DNA of 5,379 nt from Armatimonadota bacterium (GTDB lineage Bacteria > Armatimonadota > SYMT01). The notes beneath the pieces were generated by a model, which was not told the origin of the DNA, did not search any database, and worked only from the letters and a program-made list of their open reading frames with translations. Where the stretch lies: NCBI GenBank assembly GCA_020696885.1, contig JAJFMS010000314.1, positions 1 to 5,379 of the forward strand, given 5' to 3'. The position numbers were made by a program, and so were the translations under genes. Positions 1 to 5,379 of the stretch are shown piece by piece (positions within the stretch are counted from its first letter, which is position 1; each line of letters begins with the position of its first letter).

Positions 1-38
1 CTTCCCGGAACGTGCTCTCAAAGGGCTGTTCAAGATCG

Positions 39-111
39 GCTCGCGTAGCTCAGTGGATAGAGCATTGGTCTTCGGAACCAAGGGCCGGGGGTTCGAATCC
101 CTCCGCGAGCA
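39..111 (+). tRNA. tRNA-Arg, anticodon TCG (UCG)
   Basis: A complete cloverleaf can be folded by eye. The acceptor stem pairs 39-45 with 104-110 (7 of 7 pairs), with discriminator A at 111. The D stem is 48-51 with 60-63. The anticodon stem is 65-69 with 77-81, with loop cttcgga. The variable loop is 5 nt. The T stem is 87-91 with 99-103 (one G-U) and has the invariant TTCGAAT loop at 92-98. The anticodon at 72-74 is TCG, which reads CGA and possibly other CGN codons as arginine. The 3' CCA is not encoded (ATG follows), so it must be added after transcription. The downstream hairpin at 119-156 ends the transcript. No clear promoter is visible in the 38 bases upstream, so transcription may start outside the window. 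Confidence 0.97.
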
Positions 112-118
112 TGTAGAC

Positions 119-156
119 AAAAGCGGCCTTCCATCAGGTGGTGGAAGGCCGCTTTT
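119..156. terminator. Bidirectional intrinsic terminator between tRNA-Arg and the leftward operon
   Basis: A perfect 15-bp inverted repeat (arms 119-133 and 142-156, loop 134-141) has a GC-rich core flanked by AAAA on the left and TTTT on the right. Read on the + strand it ends the tRNA transcript 7 nt after the discriminator base. Read on the - strand it lies 29 nt beyond the stop codon of the coiled-coil gene and again ends in four Ts. The symmetry means one hairpin can stop both convergent transcripts. The T runs are short and lie inside the stem, so efficiency cannot be judged by eye. Confidence 0.88.
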
Positions 157-185
157 GCTTGTCTGACTGCGTGGCCGCCCCTGAG

Positions 186-2015
186 TTAACCCGCGCCGTC
201 GTGCCCAAGCTGGGATCGAACGAGGAAATTGATGTCCAGCGCTGCCGGTTCGGCCGGGTCCCTGGCGGATGGGGCGCCCGGATGGGTGCGGCTCGGGGTC
301 CGCGGCTCGGTCGATCGTTGCGGGGCGGCGGGGGTGGAAGAGCGCAGCAGCAGGTCCAGCCGGTTGAGCTGGCTTTCCAGCACCGCGCTGGAGCTGCGGA
401 TCGCGGAGGCCTCCGAGCCGGAATCTAGCCGATCGTCGAGGGCTGCAAGGCGCTCGGAGACCTGCCGGAGCCGGTCGTCCATCGGCTTCACCGCGGCGAG
501 GGCGCCGGCCAGTTGATCGATGCGCCGCTCCAGCCGCTCGATGGCGTCCCCGTCCGCGGGCGCGGCTGCAGCCGGCGCCGGGAGCATCGCTTCCAGCCGG
601 CCCAGCTTCTGCTCCAGAAGCCGCATCTGCTCCGTCGGCGGGAACTCCGACGCGCTCTCGGTGCTCACCTGGAGGGCGGCGGTGGATTCCAGCAGCGACC
701 GGTTCTGTTCTTCCAGGGCGCCGATCCGTGCCATGAGCGGCGCCAGCAGGTCCGGCAGCGCCGGCGCGGCCTCGGCACGGCGCAGCAGCTCCTGATGCTG
801 CTGGTCTACCTGCCGGATGGTGGTCGCGATCGCCTGGATCTGCTGCTCCTGGGATTGGACGGCGGCCAGCAGCGGCGAGAGGTCTAGCACTGGCGACGGC
901 GTAGCGGCGCTCGGCGGGGCGGCGTTCGTCACGGCGGCGAGGATCTGCGCCAGGGTCTCCCGCAGCCCGGTTACCAGCGGCGCCAGCTCCGGCTCGTTCC
1001 GGCTCGGGGTCGGCGCTGAAGTCGCTTCACCGGCGGGTGCGGCCGGCAGGGTGCGAATTGCTCCCAGCGCGGTCGTGATCTCATCCAGCTTTGCCGCCAG
1101 CGGCCCGACGATTGCCGCGATGTCGGGGGCGGCGTGGGCCGCGTCGCGAACCGGAAGCTGGATGGCGGCGATCGCCGTCTCCAGCTTTTCGCCGATCTCC
1201 TGTAGCGAGGGAGCAGGCACGGGCGTGCTCTGGACCAATTGGTCCAACCGCTCCCGCAGGGGCACGAGGGCCGCGTCGAGGTCCGGCGTCGCGGCGTCGC
1301 GGTCTTCCAGCAGCGTGCGAATTCTGGTGAGCTCACCGCGGAGCGGCTCCAGGTCGATCGGTGCGGTGGGCTCGGGCCTGGGCTCGGCGGTGAGCTGCTC
1401 GCGGAGGCTGGTGAGCTCCGACAGCACCGGCCCGAGATCGACGGGCGGCTGCTCGGGAAGGTGTTGGGGGAGTTGCTCGAGACGGGCTTTTAGCGCCTCG
1501 AGCGAGGTCCGGAACTCCGCTCCGAGGGCCGGTAGCTGCTCTTCCAGGCGGTGCAGGAGCTCCGCCTGTTCTCCCACCTGCGCTGCGTAGAGGGTCCTGG
1601 CCGCTTGCTGCTGCGTTCGCGCTTGCGTCCATTCCTCCAGAAGGGGGCGGAGCGCGCCGTCGAGCAGGTCTCGCATGGTGGCCGGGAGCCCGGAGAGGCG
1701 CTGCAGCGCGAGCGTCATTTCGGGATCGGGCGCCTGATCCTGGCCGGCGCGCAACTCGCGGACCTCGGTCTGAATACGCACCAGCGTATCCTGGAGGTGG
1801 GAGAAGTGGGCCTCTGCTGTCTCCCGGTCCGCCAGGGAGGCCACCAGGTCCCGGGAGAGGCCGGACGACTCCCCCTGGGGCTGGCCGGACTTCACGGCTG
1901 CCTGGAGCTCGGCGACCTGTGACTTGACCCCGTTGATGAGCTTGGCGAGGAACTGGAACGCCTCGATGAGGTTGCGGTCCAGATCCTGGATCAGATTGTC
2001 GGTGTTGGCACTCAT
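186..2015 (-). CDS. 609-residue coiled-coil repeat protein of unknown function, last gene of the operon
   Basis: I do not recognise a named family. The protein is almost wholly alpha-helical, rich in Leu, Ala, Glu, Gln and Arg, has no signal peptide or membrane segment, and contains no cysteine. Residues 1-42 form an amphipathic helix. Residues 52-180 are long heptad-like helices. Residues 190-446 carry degenerate helical repeats of the form [DE]-L-x-P-[LV]-x3-[LV]-x2-[LI], with the Pro at residues 196, 224, 252, 305, 346, 381 and 426, separated by Ala/Pro linkers. Residues 460-556 are further coiled coil. A Pro/Ser/Arg/Thr-rich, probably disordered linker (558-590) leads to a short terminal segment. 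The ATG at 2015 is chosen because it starts 17 nt after the preceding stop codon, has GAGG 10 nt upstream, and begins a sensible helix. The open frame extends to 2453 only inside the upstream gene. As the distal gene after tail-like genes it could be a scaffold, a length- or anchor-related partner of the membrane protein, or a cargo; this is inference. Confidence 0.88.
   Translation of the reverse strand: MSANTDNLIQDLDRNLIEAFQFLAKLINGVKSQVAELQAAVKSGQPQGESSGLSRDLVASLADRETAEAHFSHLQDTLVRIQTEVRELRAGQDQAPDPEMTLALQRLSGLPATMRDLLDGALRPLLEEWTQARTQQQAARTLYAAQVGEQAELLHRLEEQLPALGAEFRTSLEALKARLEQLPQHLPEQPPVDLGPVLSELTSLREQLTAEPRPEPTAPIDLEPLRGELTRIRTLLEDRDAATPDLDAALVPLRERLDQLVQSTPVPAPSLQEIGEKLETAIAAIQLPVRDAAHAAPDIAAIVGPLAAKLDEITTALGAIRTLPAAPAGEATSAPTPSRNEPELAPLVTGLRETLAQILAAVTNAAPPSAATPSPVLDLSPLLAAVQSQEQQIQAIATTIRQVDQQHQELLRRAEAAPALPDLLAPLMARIGALEEQNRSLLESTAALQVSTESASEFPPTEQMRLLEQKLGRLEAMLPAPAAAAPADGDAIERLERRIDQLAGALAAVKPMDDRLRQVSERLAALDDRLDSGSEASAIRSSSAVLESQLNRLDLLLRSSTPAAPQRSTEPRTPSRTHPGAPSARDPAEPAALDINFLVRSQLGHDGAG
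678..1448 (-). repeat. Degenerate helical repeats inside the coiled-coil gene, with one 84-nt-period DNA duplication
   Basis: The encoded residues 190-446 repeat a short pattern, Asp/Glu-Leu-x-Pro-Leu followed by heptad-spaced Leu/Ile and an Ala/Pro linker. The first three units are exactly 28 residues apart (Pro at 196, 224, 252) and later ones are irregular. At DNA level the 11-mer ctggtgagctc occurs at 1324-1334 and again at 1408-1418, 84 nt apart, which equals 28 codons. This fits tandem duplication followed by divergence. Confidence 0.7.
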
Positions 2016-2025
2016 GGGTGGCTCG

Positions 2026-2029
2026 CCTC
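2026..2029 (-). promoter_or_regulatory. Shine-Dalgarno GAGG fixing the coiled-coil gene start
   Basis: On the minus strand GAGG lies 10 nt upstream of the ATG at 2015 and inside the 17-nt gap after the stop codon of the preceding gene. It decides between this start and the much longer open frame that runs upstream to 2453 through the neighbouring gene. The match is short and the spacing slightly long, so it is moderate evidence by itself. Confidence 0.55.
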
Positions 2030-2032
2030 GAA

Positions 2033-4000
2033 CTACGGGCGCATTCGATACTGCCAGAGAACCCCGTTCTTGGCGTTCGCAATCACGGTGACTACGGCGT
2101 TCTCCGGGTTGGCCGGCAGCGGGTACTTCCAGGTATCGCCGCTGCTGGGACCCAGGGAGATCGGGTCGTTCGGCACGTCGGGGCGGCTGATGGTGCGATC
2201 GCTGCACTTGGTCCGCACGAACATGTAGTTGTGCTCCTTGTCTGTGTCGGCGTTCGCATTCTTCAGGACCATCACGGCCAGGTTGCCCCGATTGTGCGCT
2301 GCGAGCGGGGGAGACAGTTGCTCCCCGTTCTCCCCGCCGAAGCTGATCACGGCCCGCGGCTCGATCAGGAGGGTGCAGGTGGGCTCGGAAGGCGAGTGGC
2401 TGACGGCCCAGGGGAAGAGGCCCGTGGCCGAGAGCCGGAACCGGAAGTTGCAATCGTTAGCGTTGTCGCCCGGGTCGAGCAAGGTCCGCAGCTCGCCGGA
2501 GGACTGCGAGCTGCCGCCCTCGATCGGCCGCCATTTCTTGTCCGGCCAGGTATCGCAGCGGTACTCCAGGCGCACGGAGCGGGCGCCCTGGACGGACCAC
2601 TTCACCACCGCCCGGCTTTCCTGGCCGAAGTCGGCCGTAGCTGCCAGCGCGGCCTTTTCATCGATGACCCGGCGGCTACTTACCGCGTCCTGGAGGTCGA
2701 ATGGCCGCCGCAGCACGCGGGTGGTGGGCACCTCGAAGGAGCGGATGTCCGGGGTGCCGGTGGACGCCAGTAGCAGGAGCGCGGCGGCCACGCCCAGCAG
2801 CGGGGCGGGGTGGAGCCAGGCGACGTGCTGGTGGAACGTGCCGATCTGGGTGACGGCGACATTGCGGTCGATCGCCATGGCGCCGGTGAGCGGGGTCGCC
2901 TGGACGGTGAACTCGAACGGACGCAGCCATCGGGTCCAGCTCAAGCGCGACGCCTTGACGCGAAGCACCGTTTCGACGGTCTTCTTTGCAGGGATCTTCA
3001 GGAACTGCTCGTCGATGTGATAGGTGCTGCCGCCCTTCGGTTTGAGGAGCTCCAGGCGGACCGTCGCCAGGTACGGCTCATGGTTCACCAGGCGCACCTT
3101 GAAGTAAGCCTGGGTTCGGTCGATGGCTGCGGTCGGCGTATCGCCGCTGCTGAAAAGCCATTTCTTGATCTGGTTGCCGACGCGAACCGTAAACGGCTGC
3201 TTCTCCGGGATCACCTTTCCGGTGCTGGCTGGAGCGTTCGGTCGCGCGCCGGCCGGTCCGGTTGCCGCGGCGCTGGCCGGCGCGGCCGTGCCCGGACGCT
3301 GGATGAGCGGCTGGTACGGAACGAGGCTCAGATCCAGCTTGGGGATGGGCGGGACATAGAGGTAGACGATCGCCTCCATTGCGTCATGCGCCGAACCTCC
3401 TGCCGCGTTATCCGTGGTCTGGATCGGCGTGCCGGAGACCCCACCGCCCGCGTGGGGCGGGATCTGTTCAATCAGCACCCAGCCTTCAGGGTTGTTCGTC
3501 AGCGCAATTGACGACTTCTTCGGGGGTGGGGGCACCCGGTTAGCGGGAGGGTCCGGCTCTGGCGCGGGTGCGGGAGCCGGAGCAGGTTCGGGCGCCCGAC
3601 CCTGGTAGATATCGGGATCGACATCGGCCGGCCGAGGGACCTCGACGTCGATAACGGCGGCCATACCGTCCACGAAGCGATTGCCACCGCGTCCAGCCGG
3701 AGGCGCGGCCGGTGGTGGGGCTACGCCTGCTACGGCCTGCTGTGCCCAGATGCGTACTTCGCTCAGCCGGGCCTCGCCATGTGGGCTCCGCTTTGGCGTC
3801 AGGCGGACGAGGTACTGCTGGCGTTTGCCGTTCCGCACCCGGTGTCCCTGGTGGGGAACCTCGGCGTCATACCAGTCCGCCGGATCTACGAAGACGGTGA
3901 ACGTGCTGTCAGCCCCGGTATCGTTGACGACGTGGACCTTGATCTCCACGGTCTCCCCGGGGCGGGCGAGGATCTGGTTCTGGTCGATCAGCAGTGGCAT
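2033..4000 (-). CDS. 655-residue single-pass membrane protein with beta-sandwich-like domains; candidate CIS membrane anchor
   Basis: I do not recognise a named family. There is no N-terminal signal peptide. Residues 1-120 look like an Ig/CARDB-type beta sandwich (Pro-Gly-Glu-Thr-Val-Glu-Ile followed by alternating hydrophobic strands). Residues 133-162 form a Pro/Ala/Glu-rich flexible linker. Residues 236-262 are a second Ala/Pro/Gly linker. Residues 265-390 form a second beta-rich domain with a Val-Arg-Leu-Val-Asn strand and an Ile-Pro-Ala-Lys-Lys-Thr motif typical of Ig-like folds. Residues 395-413 are the only hydrophobic span long enough to cross the membrane. Residues 414-655 are a further beta-rich region. 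All four cysteines (482, 517, 542, 599) lie after the membrane span, which suits N-in/C-out topology with possible disulfides outside. The ATG at 4000 has GGGAG 10 nt upstream and lies 21 nt after the previous stop. By position after tail-like genes it could tether the particle to the membrane, as the bitopic adaptor CisA does in Streptomyces; homology to CisA is not shown here. Confidence 0.9.
   Translation of the reverse strand: MPLLIDQNQILARPGETVEIKVHVVNDTGADSTFTVFVDPADWYDAEVPHQGHRVRNGKRQQYLVRLTPKRSPHGEARLSEVRIWAQQAVAGVAPPPAAPPAGRGGNRFVDGMAAVIDVEVPRPADVDPDIYQGRAPEPAPAPAPAPEPDPPANRVPPPPKKSSIALTNNPEGWVLIEQIPPHAGGGVSGTPIQTTDNAAGGSAHDAMEAIVYLYVPPIPKLDLSLVPYQPLIQRPGTAAPASAAATGPAGARPNAPASTGKVIPEKQPFTVRVGNQIKKWLFSSGDTPTAAIDRTQAYFKVRLVNHEPYLATVRLELLKPKGGSTYHIDEQFLKIPAKKTVETVLRVKASRLSWTRWLRPFEFTVQATPLTGAMAIDRNVAVTQIGTFHQHVAWLHPAPLLGVAAALLLLASTGTPDIRSFEVPTTRVLRRPFDLQDAVSSRRVIDEKAALAATADFGQESRAVVKWSVQGARSVRLEYRCDTWPDKKWRPIEGGSSQSSGELRTLLDPGDNANDCNFRFRLSATGLFPWAVSHSPSEPTCTLLIEPRAVISFGGENGEQLSPPLAAHNRGNLAVMVLKNANADTDKEHNYMFVRTKCSDRTISRPDVPNDPISLGPSSGDTWKYPLPANPENAVVTVIANAKNGVLWQYRMRP
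2762..2815 (-). other. Predicted transmembrane segment of the 655-residue protein
   Basis: Residues 396-413 are almost uninterrupted Leu, Ala, Val and Gly, preceded by His-Val-Ala-Trp-Leu-His-Pro and followed by the polar Thr-Gly-Thr-Pro-Asp. It is the only such stretch in the protein. A single internal span divides a cysteine-free N-terminal part from a C-terminal part containing four cysteines. Confidence 0.82.
3521..3595 (-). repeat. Pro/Ala/Glu low-complexity linker in the membrane protein
   Basis: Residues 136-160 consist mainly of Pro-Ala and Pro-Glu dipeptides followed by a run of four prolines, encoded by imperfect repeats of a GC-rich hexamer. It separates the N-terminal beta domain from the rest of the protein and probably acts as a stiff, extended spacer. 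Confidence 0.75.
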
Positions 4001-4021
4001 GGTGGATCGGCTCCCGCATCC

Positions 4022-5206
4022 TTAGGCGCGGACTTCCGGCGCCCTCTCACGGACCAGGCGGGCCGTTTCACGGTTGTGGCTGGCGAACGCCGCGAGATTC
4101 ACGCCGAATTCCAGCGCGGTCCGGATCTGCTCCCGGTTGAGATCTTTCCCCCCCTCCCAGGCGCAGCCATAGTCGCACGTGGAGAGGATCATCCACCCCT
4201 TACTCCCGGCTGGAGCGCCGATGTAGAGCTGGCCCTTGGCGTTACCGGCAGGTACTGCGTTGAATACGTGATGTGCGGTGAGCAGCGGATGGGGAGGGGA
4301 GAGCTGATTCAAAGCGATCCCCAGGTTGCTTGCCAGCGTCCTCGCCGCCCCATCGAAGCCGGCGACGCAGCTTTCGGCGAAGAGAATCCCGCCGTGCTGG
4401 ATGAATTCTCGGAGTCGGGTGAGCTCCTCGGCGGCGAAAGAGAGCGCGCCGCTGCCGCCAAGGCAGAGCAGGTGGCAGTGCGACTGGTCTTCCTCCAGGT
4501 TGACCAGGGGCAGAGTCCGGGCTTGGTACTGTCCCGTAGACTGCAGCTCTCGGGCGAGGAGGGCCAGGCCAACCCGGTGGTGGTCCCAGCGACTGTTCGC
4601 ACCGCGTTGGAGTGGGTAGATCTGGCCGATCACCACCTCGCTCCGGATACTGTTCCCCAGGCTGGTGCGGAACCGCAGGTCCAGCTCTCCGGGTTTAATG
4701 CGAACCGGGTCCACAGCGTCCTGTACGGTCTGGTGGGTTTCGGCGAATAGGATCCGCGCGAGCTCGATGTCATGAGGCCCCGGAGCCTCCCAGGTAACTG
4801 CGGGCATCGCGGTACGCACCACCTCGACGTACTGGTTGTCCGGGGCATCCCGATGCTCCGGCTCGGCGGTGAGCACAATGTGAAGCCACCCGGTGCGCTC
4901 CGCGCTGACGTTGCAGAGGCGGAGCGGCCGGTCGCGGGCCGTCTGTCCCACGGCAATCAGGCCGCCTTCCCGGTCGACGGCGAGCCCAGGCTGGATCGTT
5001 ACGAACTGGGAAGGGGGATTCGTGGCGGTGACCTCCAGCCCCCGCACGATGCCGAAGCCGTGGCTGCCGGCTACGTGCGCGCGGCCCTGGCTGCGGTGAA
5101 CCCCATGCGCCGCGTTCCAGAGCTCCTGGGAGAGATGGGCGCCGGGGAGGAGGTCGGGCTCGGTTAGCCCGTCGTTCGCGATCTGCAGGAGGTGTTCAGT
5201 GGACAT
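4022..5206 (-). CDS. 394-residue tail/baseplate-associated protein with C-terminal DUF4159-like domain
   Basis: Residues 20-115 match the type of beta domain found in phage-tail and CIS-associated proteins: a His-x3-His-Arg helix end (34-38), then Gly-Phe-Gly-Ile-Val-Arg-Gly-Leu-Glu-Val (50-59), then Val-Thr-Ile-Gln-Pro-Gly-Leu-Ala-Val-Asp (69-78) and a Gly-Leu-Ile-Ala-Val strand. Residues 116-200 are probably further beta structure. Residues 228-376 resemble DUF4159, a GATase1-like fold: Leu-Pro-Leu-Val (232-235), a helix then His-Gly-Gly-Ile-Leu-Phe-Ala-Glu-Ser-Cys (271-280), a His-Pro-Leu turn, and Cys-Asp-Tyr-Gly-Cys-Ala-Trp-Glu-Gly (344-352). The G-x-C-x-G nucleophile elbow of true glutaminase-type GATases is not seen, so a binding role is more likely than catalysis. 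The ATG overlaps the preceding stop in TAATG and has no Shine-Dalgarno, so translation is probably coupled. No signal peptide or membrane span is present. A baseplate-tip or fibre-adaptor role is inference. Confidence 0.9.
   Translation of the reverse strand: MSTEHLLQIANDGLTEPDLLPGAHLSQELWNAAHGVHRSQGRAHVAGSHGFGIVRGLEVTATNPPSQFVTIQPGLAVDREGGLIAVGQTARDRPLRLCNVSAERTGWLHIVLTAEPEHRDAPDNQYVEVVRTAMPAVTWEAPGPHDIELARILFAETHQTVQDAVDPVRIKPGELDLRFRTSLGNSIRSEVVIGQIYPLQRGANSRWDHHRVGLALLARELQSTGQYQARTLPLVNLEEDQSHCHLLCLGGSGALSFAAEELTRLREFIQHGGILFAESCVAGFDGAARTLASNLGIALNQLSPPHPLLTAHHVFNAVPAGNAKGQLYIGAPAGSKGWMILSTCDYGCAWEGGKDLNREQIRTALEFGVNLAAFASHNRETARLVRERAPEVRA
4079..4525 (-). other. DUF4159-like domain within the 394-residue protein
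   Basis: This segment encodes residues 228-376. From memory of the family, DUF4159 shows a Leu-Arg-x-[FY]-[IV]-x-x-Gly-Gly-x-[LI] helix-strand followed by a cysteine, a conserved His-Pro-[LI], and a late Ser-x-x-Asp-x-Gly-Cys-Ala-Trp-Glu motif. All of these can be read here in the right order. The assignment is by motif recall, not by a profile search. Confidence 0.72.
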
Positions 5207-5208
5207 TA
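5204..5208 (-). promoter_or_regulatory. TAATG stop-start overlap (translational coupling)
   Basis: On the minus strand the stop TAA (5208-5206) of the tail-like gene shares its last A with the ATG (5206-5204) of the next gene. The 20 bases before the ATG contain no GGAG, GAGG or AGGA. Initiation here most likely depends on ribosomes that have just terminated on the upstream gene, which would tie the amounts of the two proteins together. Confidence 0.8.
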
Positions 5209-5379
5209 CAGGGTGGCTTGAGTGAGGTTAGCGCTGTGCCTTCGGGCGAGCCGCAATTTGTAAGCAGTGTGGGCCGGCTTCTCCTGGTCCAGGATGCGGC
5301 GAATCGCGGCCTCCGTCTCGGCGGTCGACGGCTCGTCCTCGCGCAGGAACACCGTCACCACGAAGCAATGCTCGGGGAT
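5206..5379 (-). CDS. Phage-tail-like protein of a contractile injection system, C-terminal 57 residues (5' end outside window)
   Basis: The reading frame is open from the right edge and ends in TAA at 5206-5208, overlapping the next start by one base. The visible part reads as a strand (Phe-Val-Val-Thr-Val-Phe-Leu), a Glu/Ala-rich helix, and Gln-Glu-Lys-Pro-Ala-His-Thr-Ala-Tyr-Lys-Leu-Arg. A helix followed by Lys-Pro-Ala-His-Thr-x-Tyr near the C-terminus is, from memory, the hallmark of the tail_TIGR02242 / P2 gpI-like tail proteins found in CIS and tailocin clusters, where they act at the baseplate. The frame has no stop and continues beyond the window. The family call rests on a short stretch and is moderately sure; that it is a genuine coding region is well supported by the TAATG junction. 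Confidence 0.75.
   Translation of the reverse strand: MPEHCFVVTVFLREDEPSTAETEAAIRRILDQEKPAHTAYKLRLARRHSANLTQATL

Noticed and set aside
1..38. Promoter or end of an upstream gene before the tRNA.
   Set aside because: No convincing -35/-10 pair and no interpretable coding end in so short a stretch.
817..1590. A 257-codon + strand frame rich in Ser, Arg and Ala.
   Set aside because: Low-complexity antisense shadow of the Leu/Ala/Glu-rich coiled-coil gene.
1333..2082. A 249-codon minus-strand frame in another phase.
   Set aside because: Arg/Pro/Ala-rich out-of-frame shadow overlapping the start of the coiled-coil gene and the end of the membrane-protein gene.
2016..2453. Upstream extension of the coiled-coil reading frame by 146 codons to an ATG at 2453.
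   Set aside because: It lies wholly inside the membrane-protein gene in another frame, reads as Arg/Pro/Gly-rich shadow sequence, and the ATG at 2015 has a ribosome site and proper operon spacing.
2018..2773. A 251-codon + strand frame.
   Set aside because: Antisense to the C-terminal beta-rich part of the membrane-protein gene, without domain signals or a ribosome site of note.
4465..4480. Possible GATase-type nucleophile around Cys248 in the DUF4159-like domain.
   Set aside because: The context is Leu-Leu-Cys-Leu-Gly-Gly, not the G-x-C-x-G elbow, and no clear His-x-Glu partner is seen, so catalysis is not claimed.
3779..4750. A 323-codon open frame on the + strand.
   Set aside because: It spans the antisense of two well-supported minus-strand genes and their junction, and shows no recognisable domain; long antisense frames are expected in GC-rich DNA.

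Overview
The window comes from a high-GC bacterium. It carries one tRNA gene on the + strand facing a tightly packed, leftward (minus-strand) run of four genes that continues past the right edge. The lineage cannot be fixed from this piece. The GC-rich codon use, the tRNA-Arg with a UCG anticodon and the lack of an encoded CCA end rule out the enterobacterial type. They would suit Chloroflexota/Thermomicrobia, Gemmatimonadota, Actinomycetota or similar, which is inference only.

Layout from left to right. Positions 1-38 show no recognisable gene or promoter. A complete tRNA-Arg(UCG) lies at 39-111. A perfect 15-bp inverted repeat at 119-156 forms a terminator between the tRNA and the end of the minus-strand operon; its symmetric A and T runs allow it to work in both directions. 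The remainder, read right to left in transcription order, is: (1) the last 57 codons of a phage-tail-like protein (5206-5379), with the Lys-Pro-Ala-His-Thr ending seen in tail/baseplate proteins of contractile injection systems (CIS); (2) a 394-residue protein (4022-5206) joining a tail/baseplate-associated beta domain to a C-terminal DUF4159-like domain; (3) a 655-residue single-pass membrane protein (2033-4000) with two probable beta-sandwich domains before the membrane segment and a cysteine-containing domain after it; (4) a 609-residue coiled-coil protein (186-2015) with degenerate tandem helical repeats and a short conserved-looking tail after a disordered linker.

The genes overlap by 1 base or are separated by only 17-21 bases, so they are very probably co-transcribed and end at the shared terminator. 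The simplest reading is that this is the 3' end of a CIS (tailocin/eCIS-like) gene cluster. The three downstream genes would be accessory parts: a possible baseplate-tip or fibre-like protein, a candidate membrane anchor for the particle, and a long alpha-helical protein of unknown role. The CIS assignment rests on the partial upstream gene and the N-terminal domain of the second gene. The anchoring role is inference. There is no gene-free stretch longer than 300 bases.
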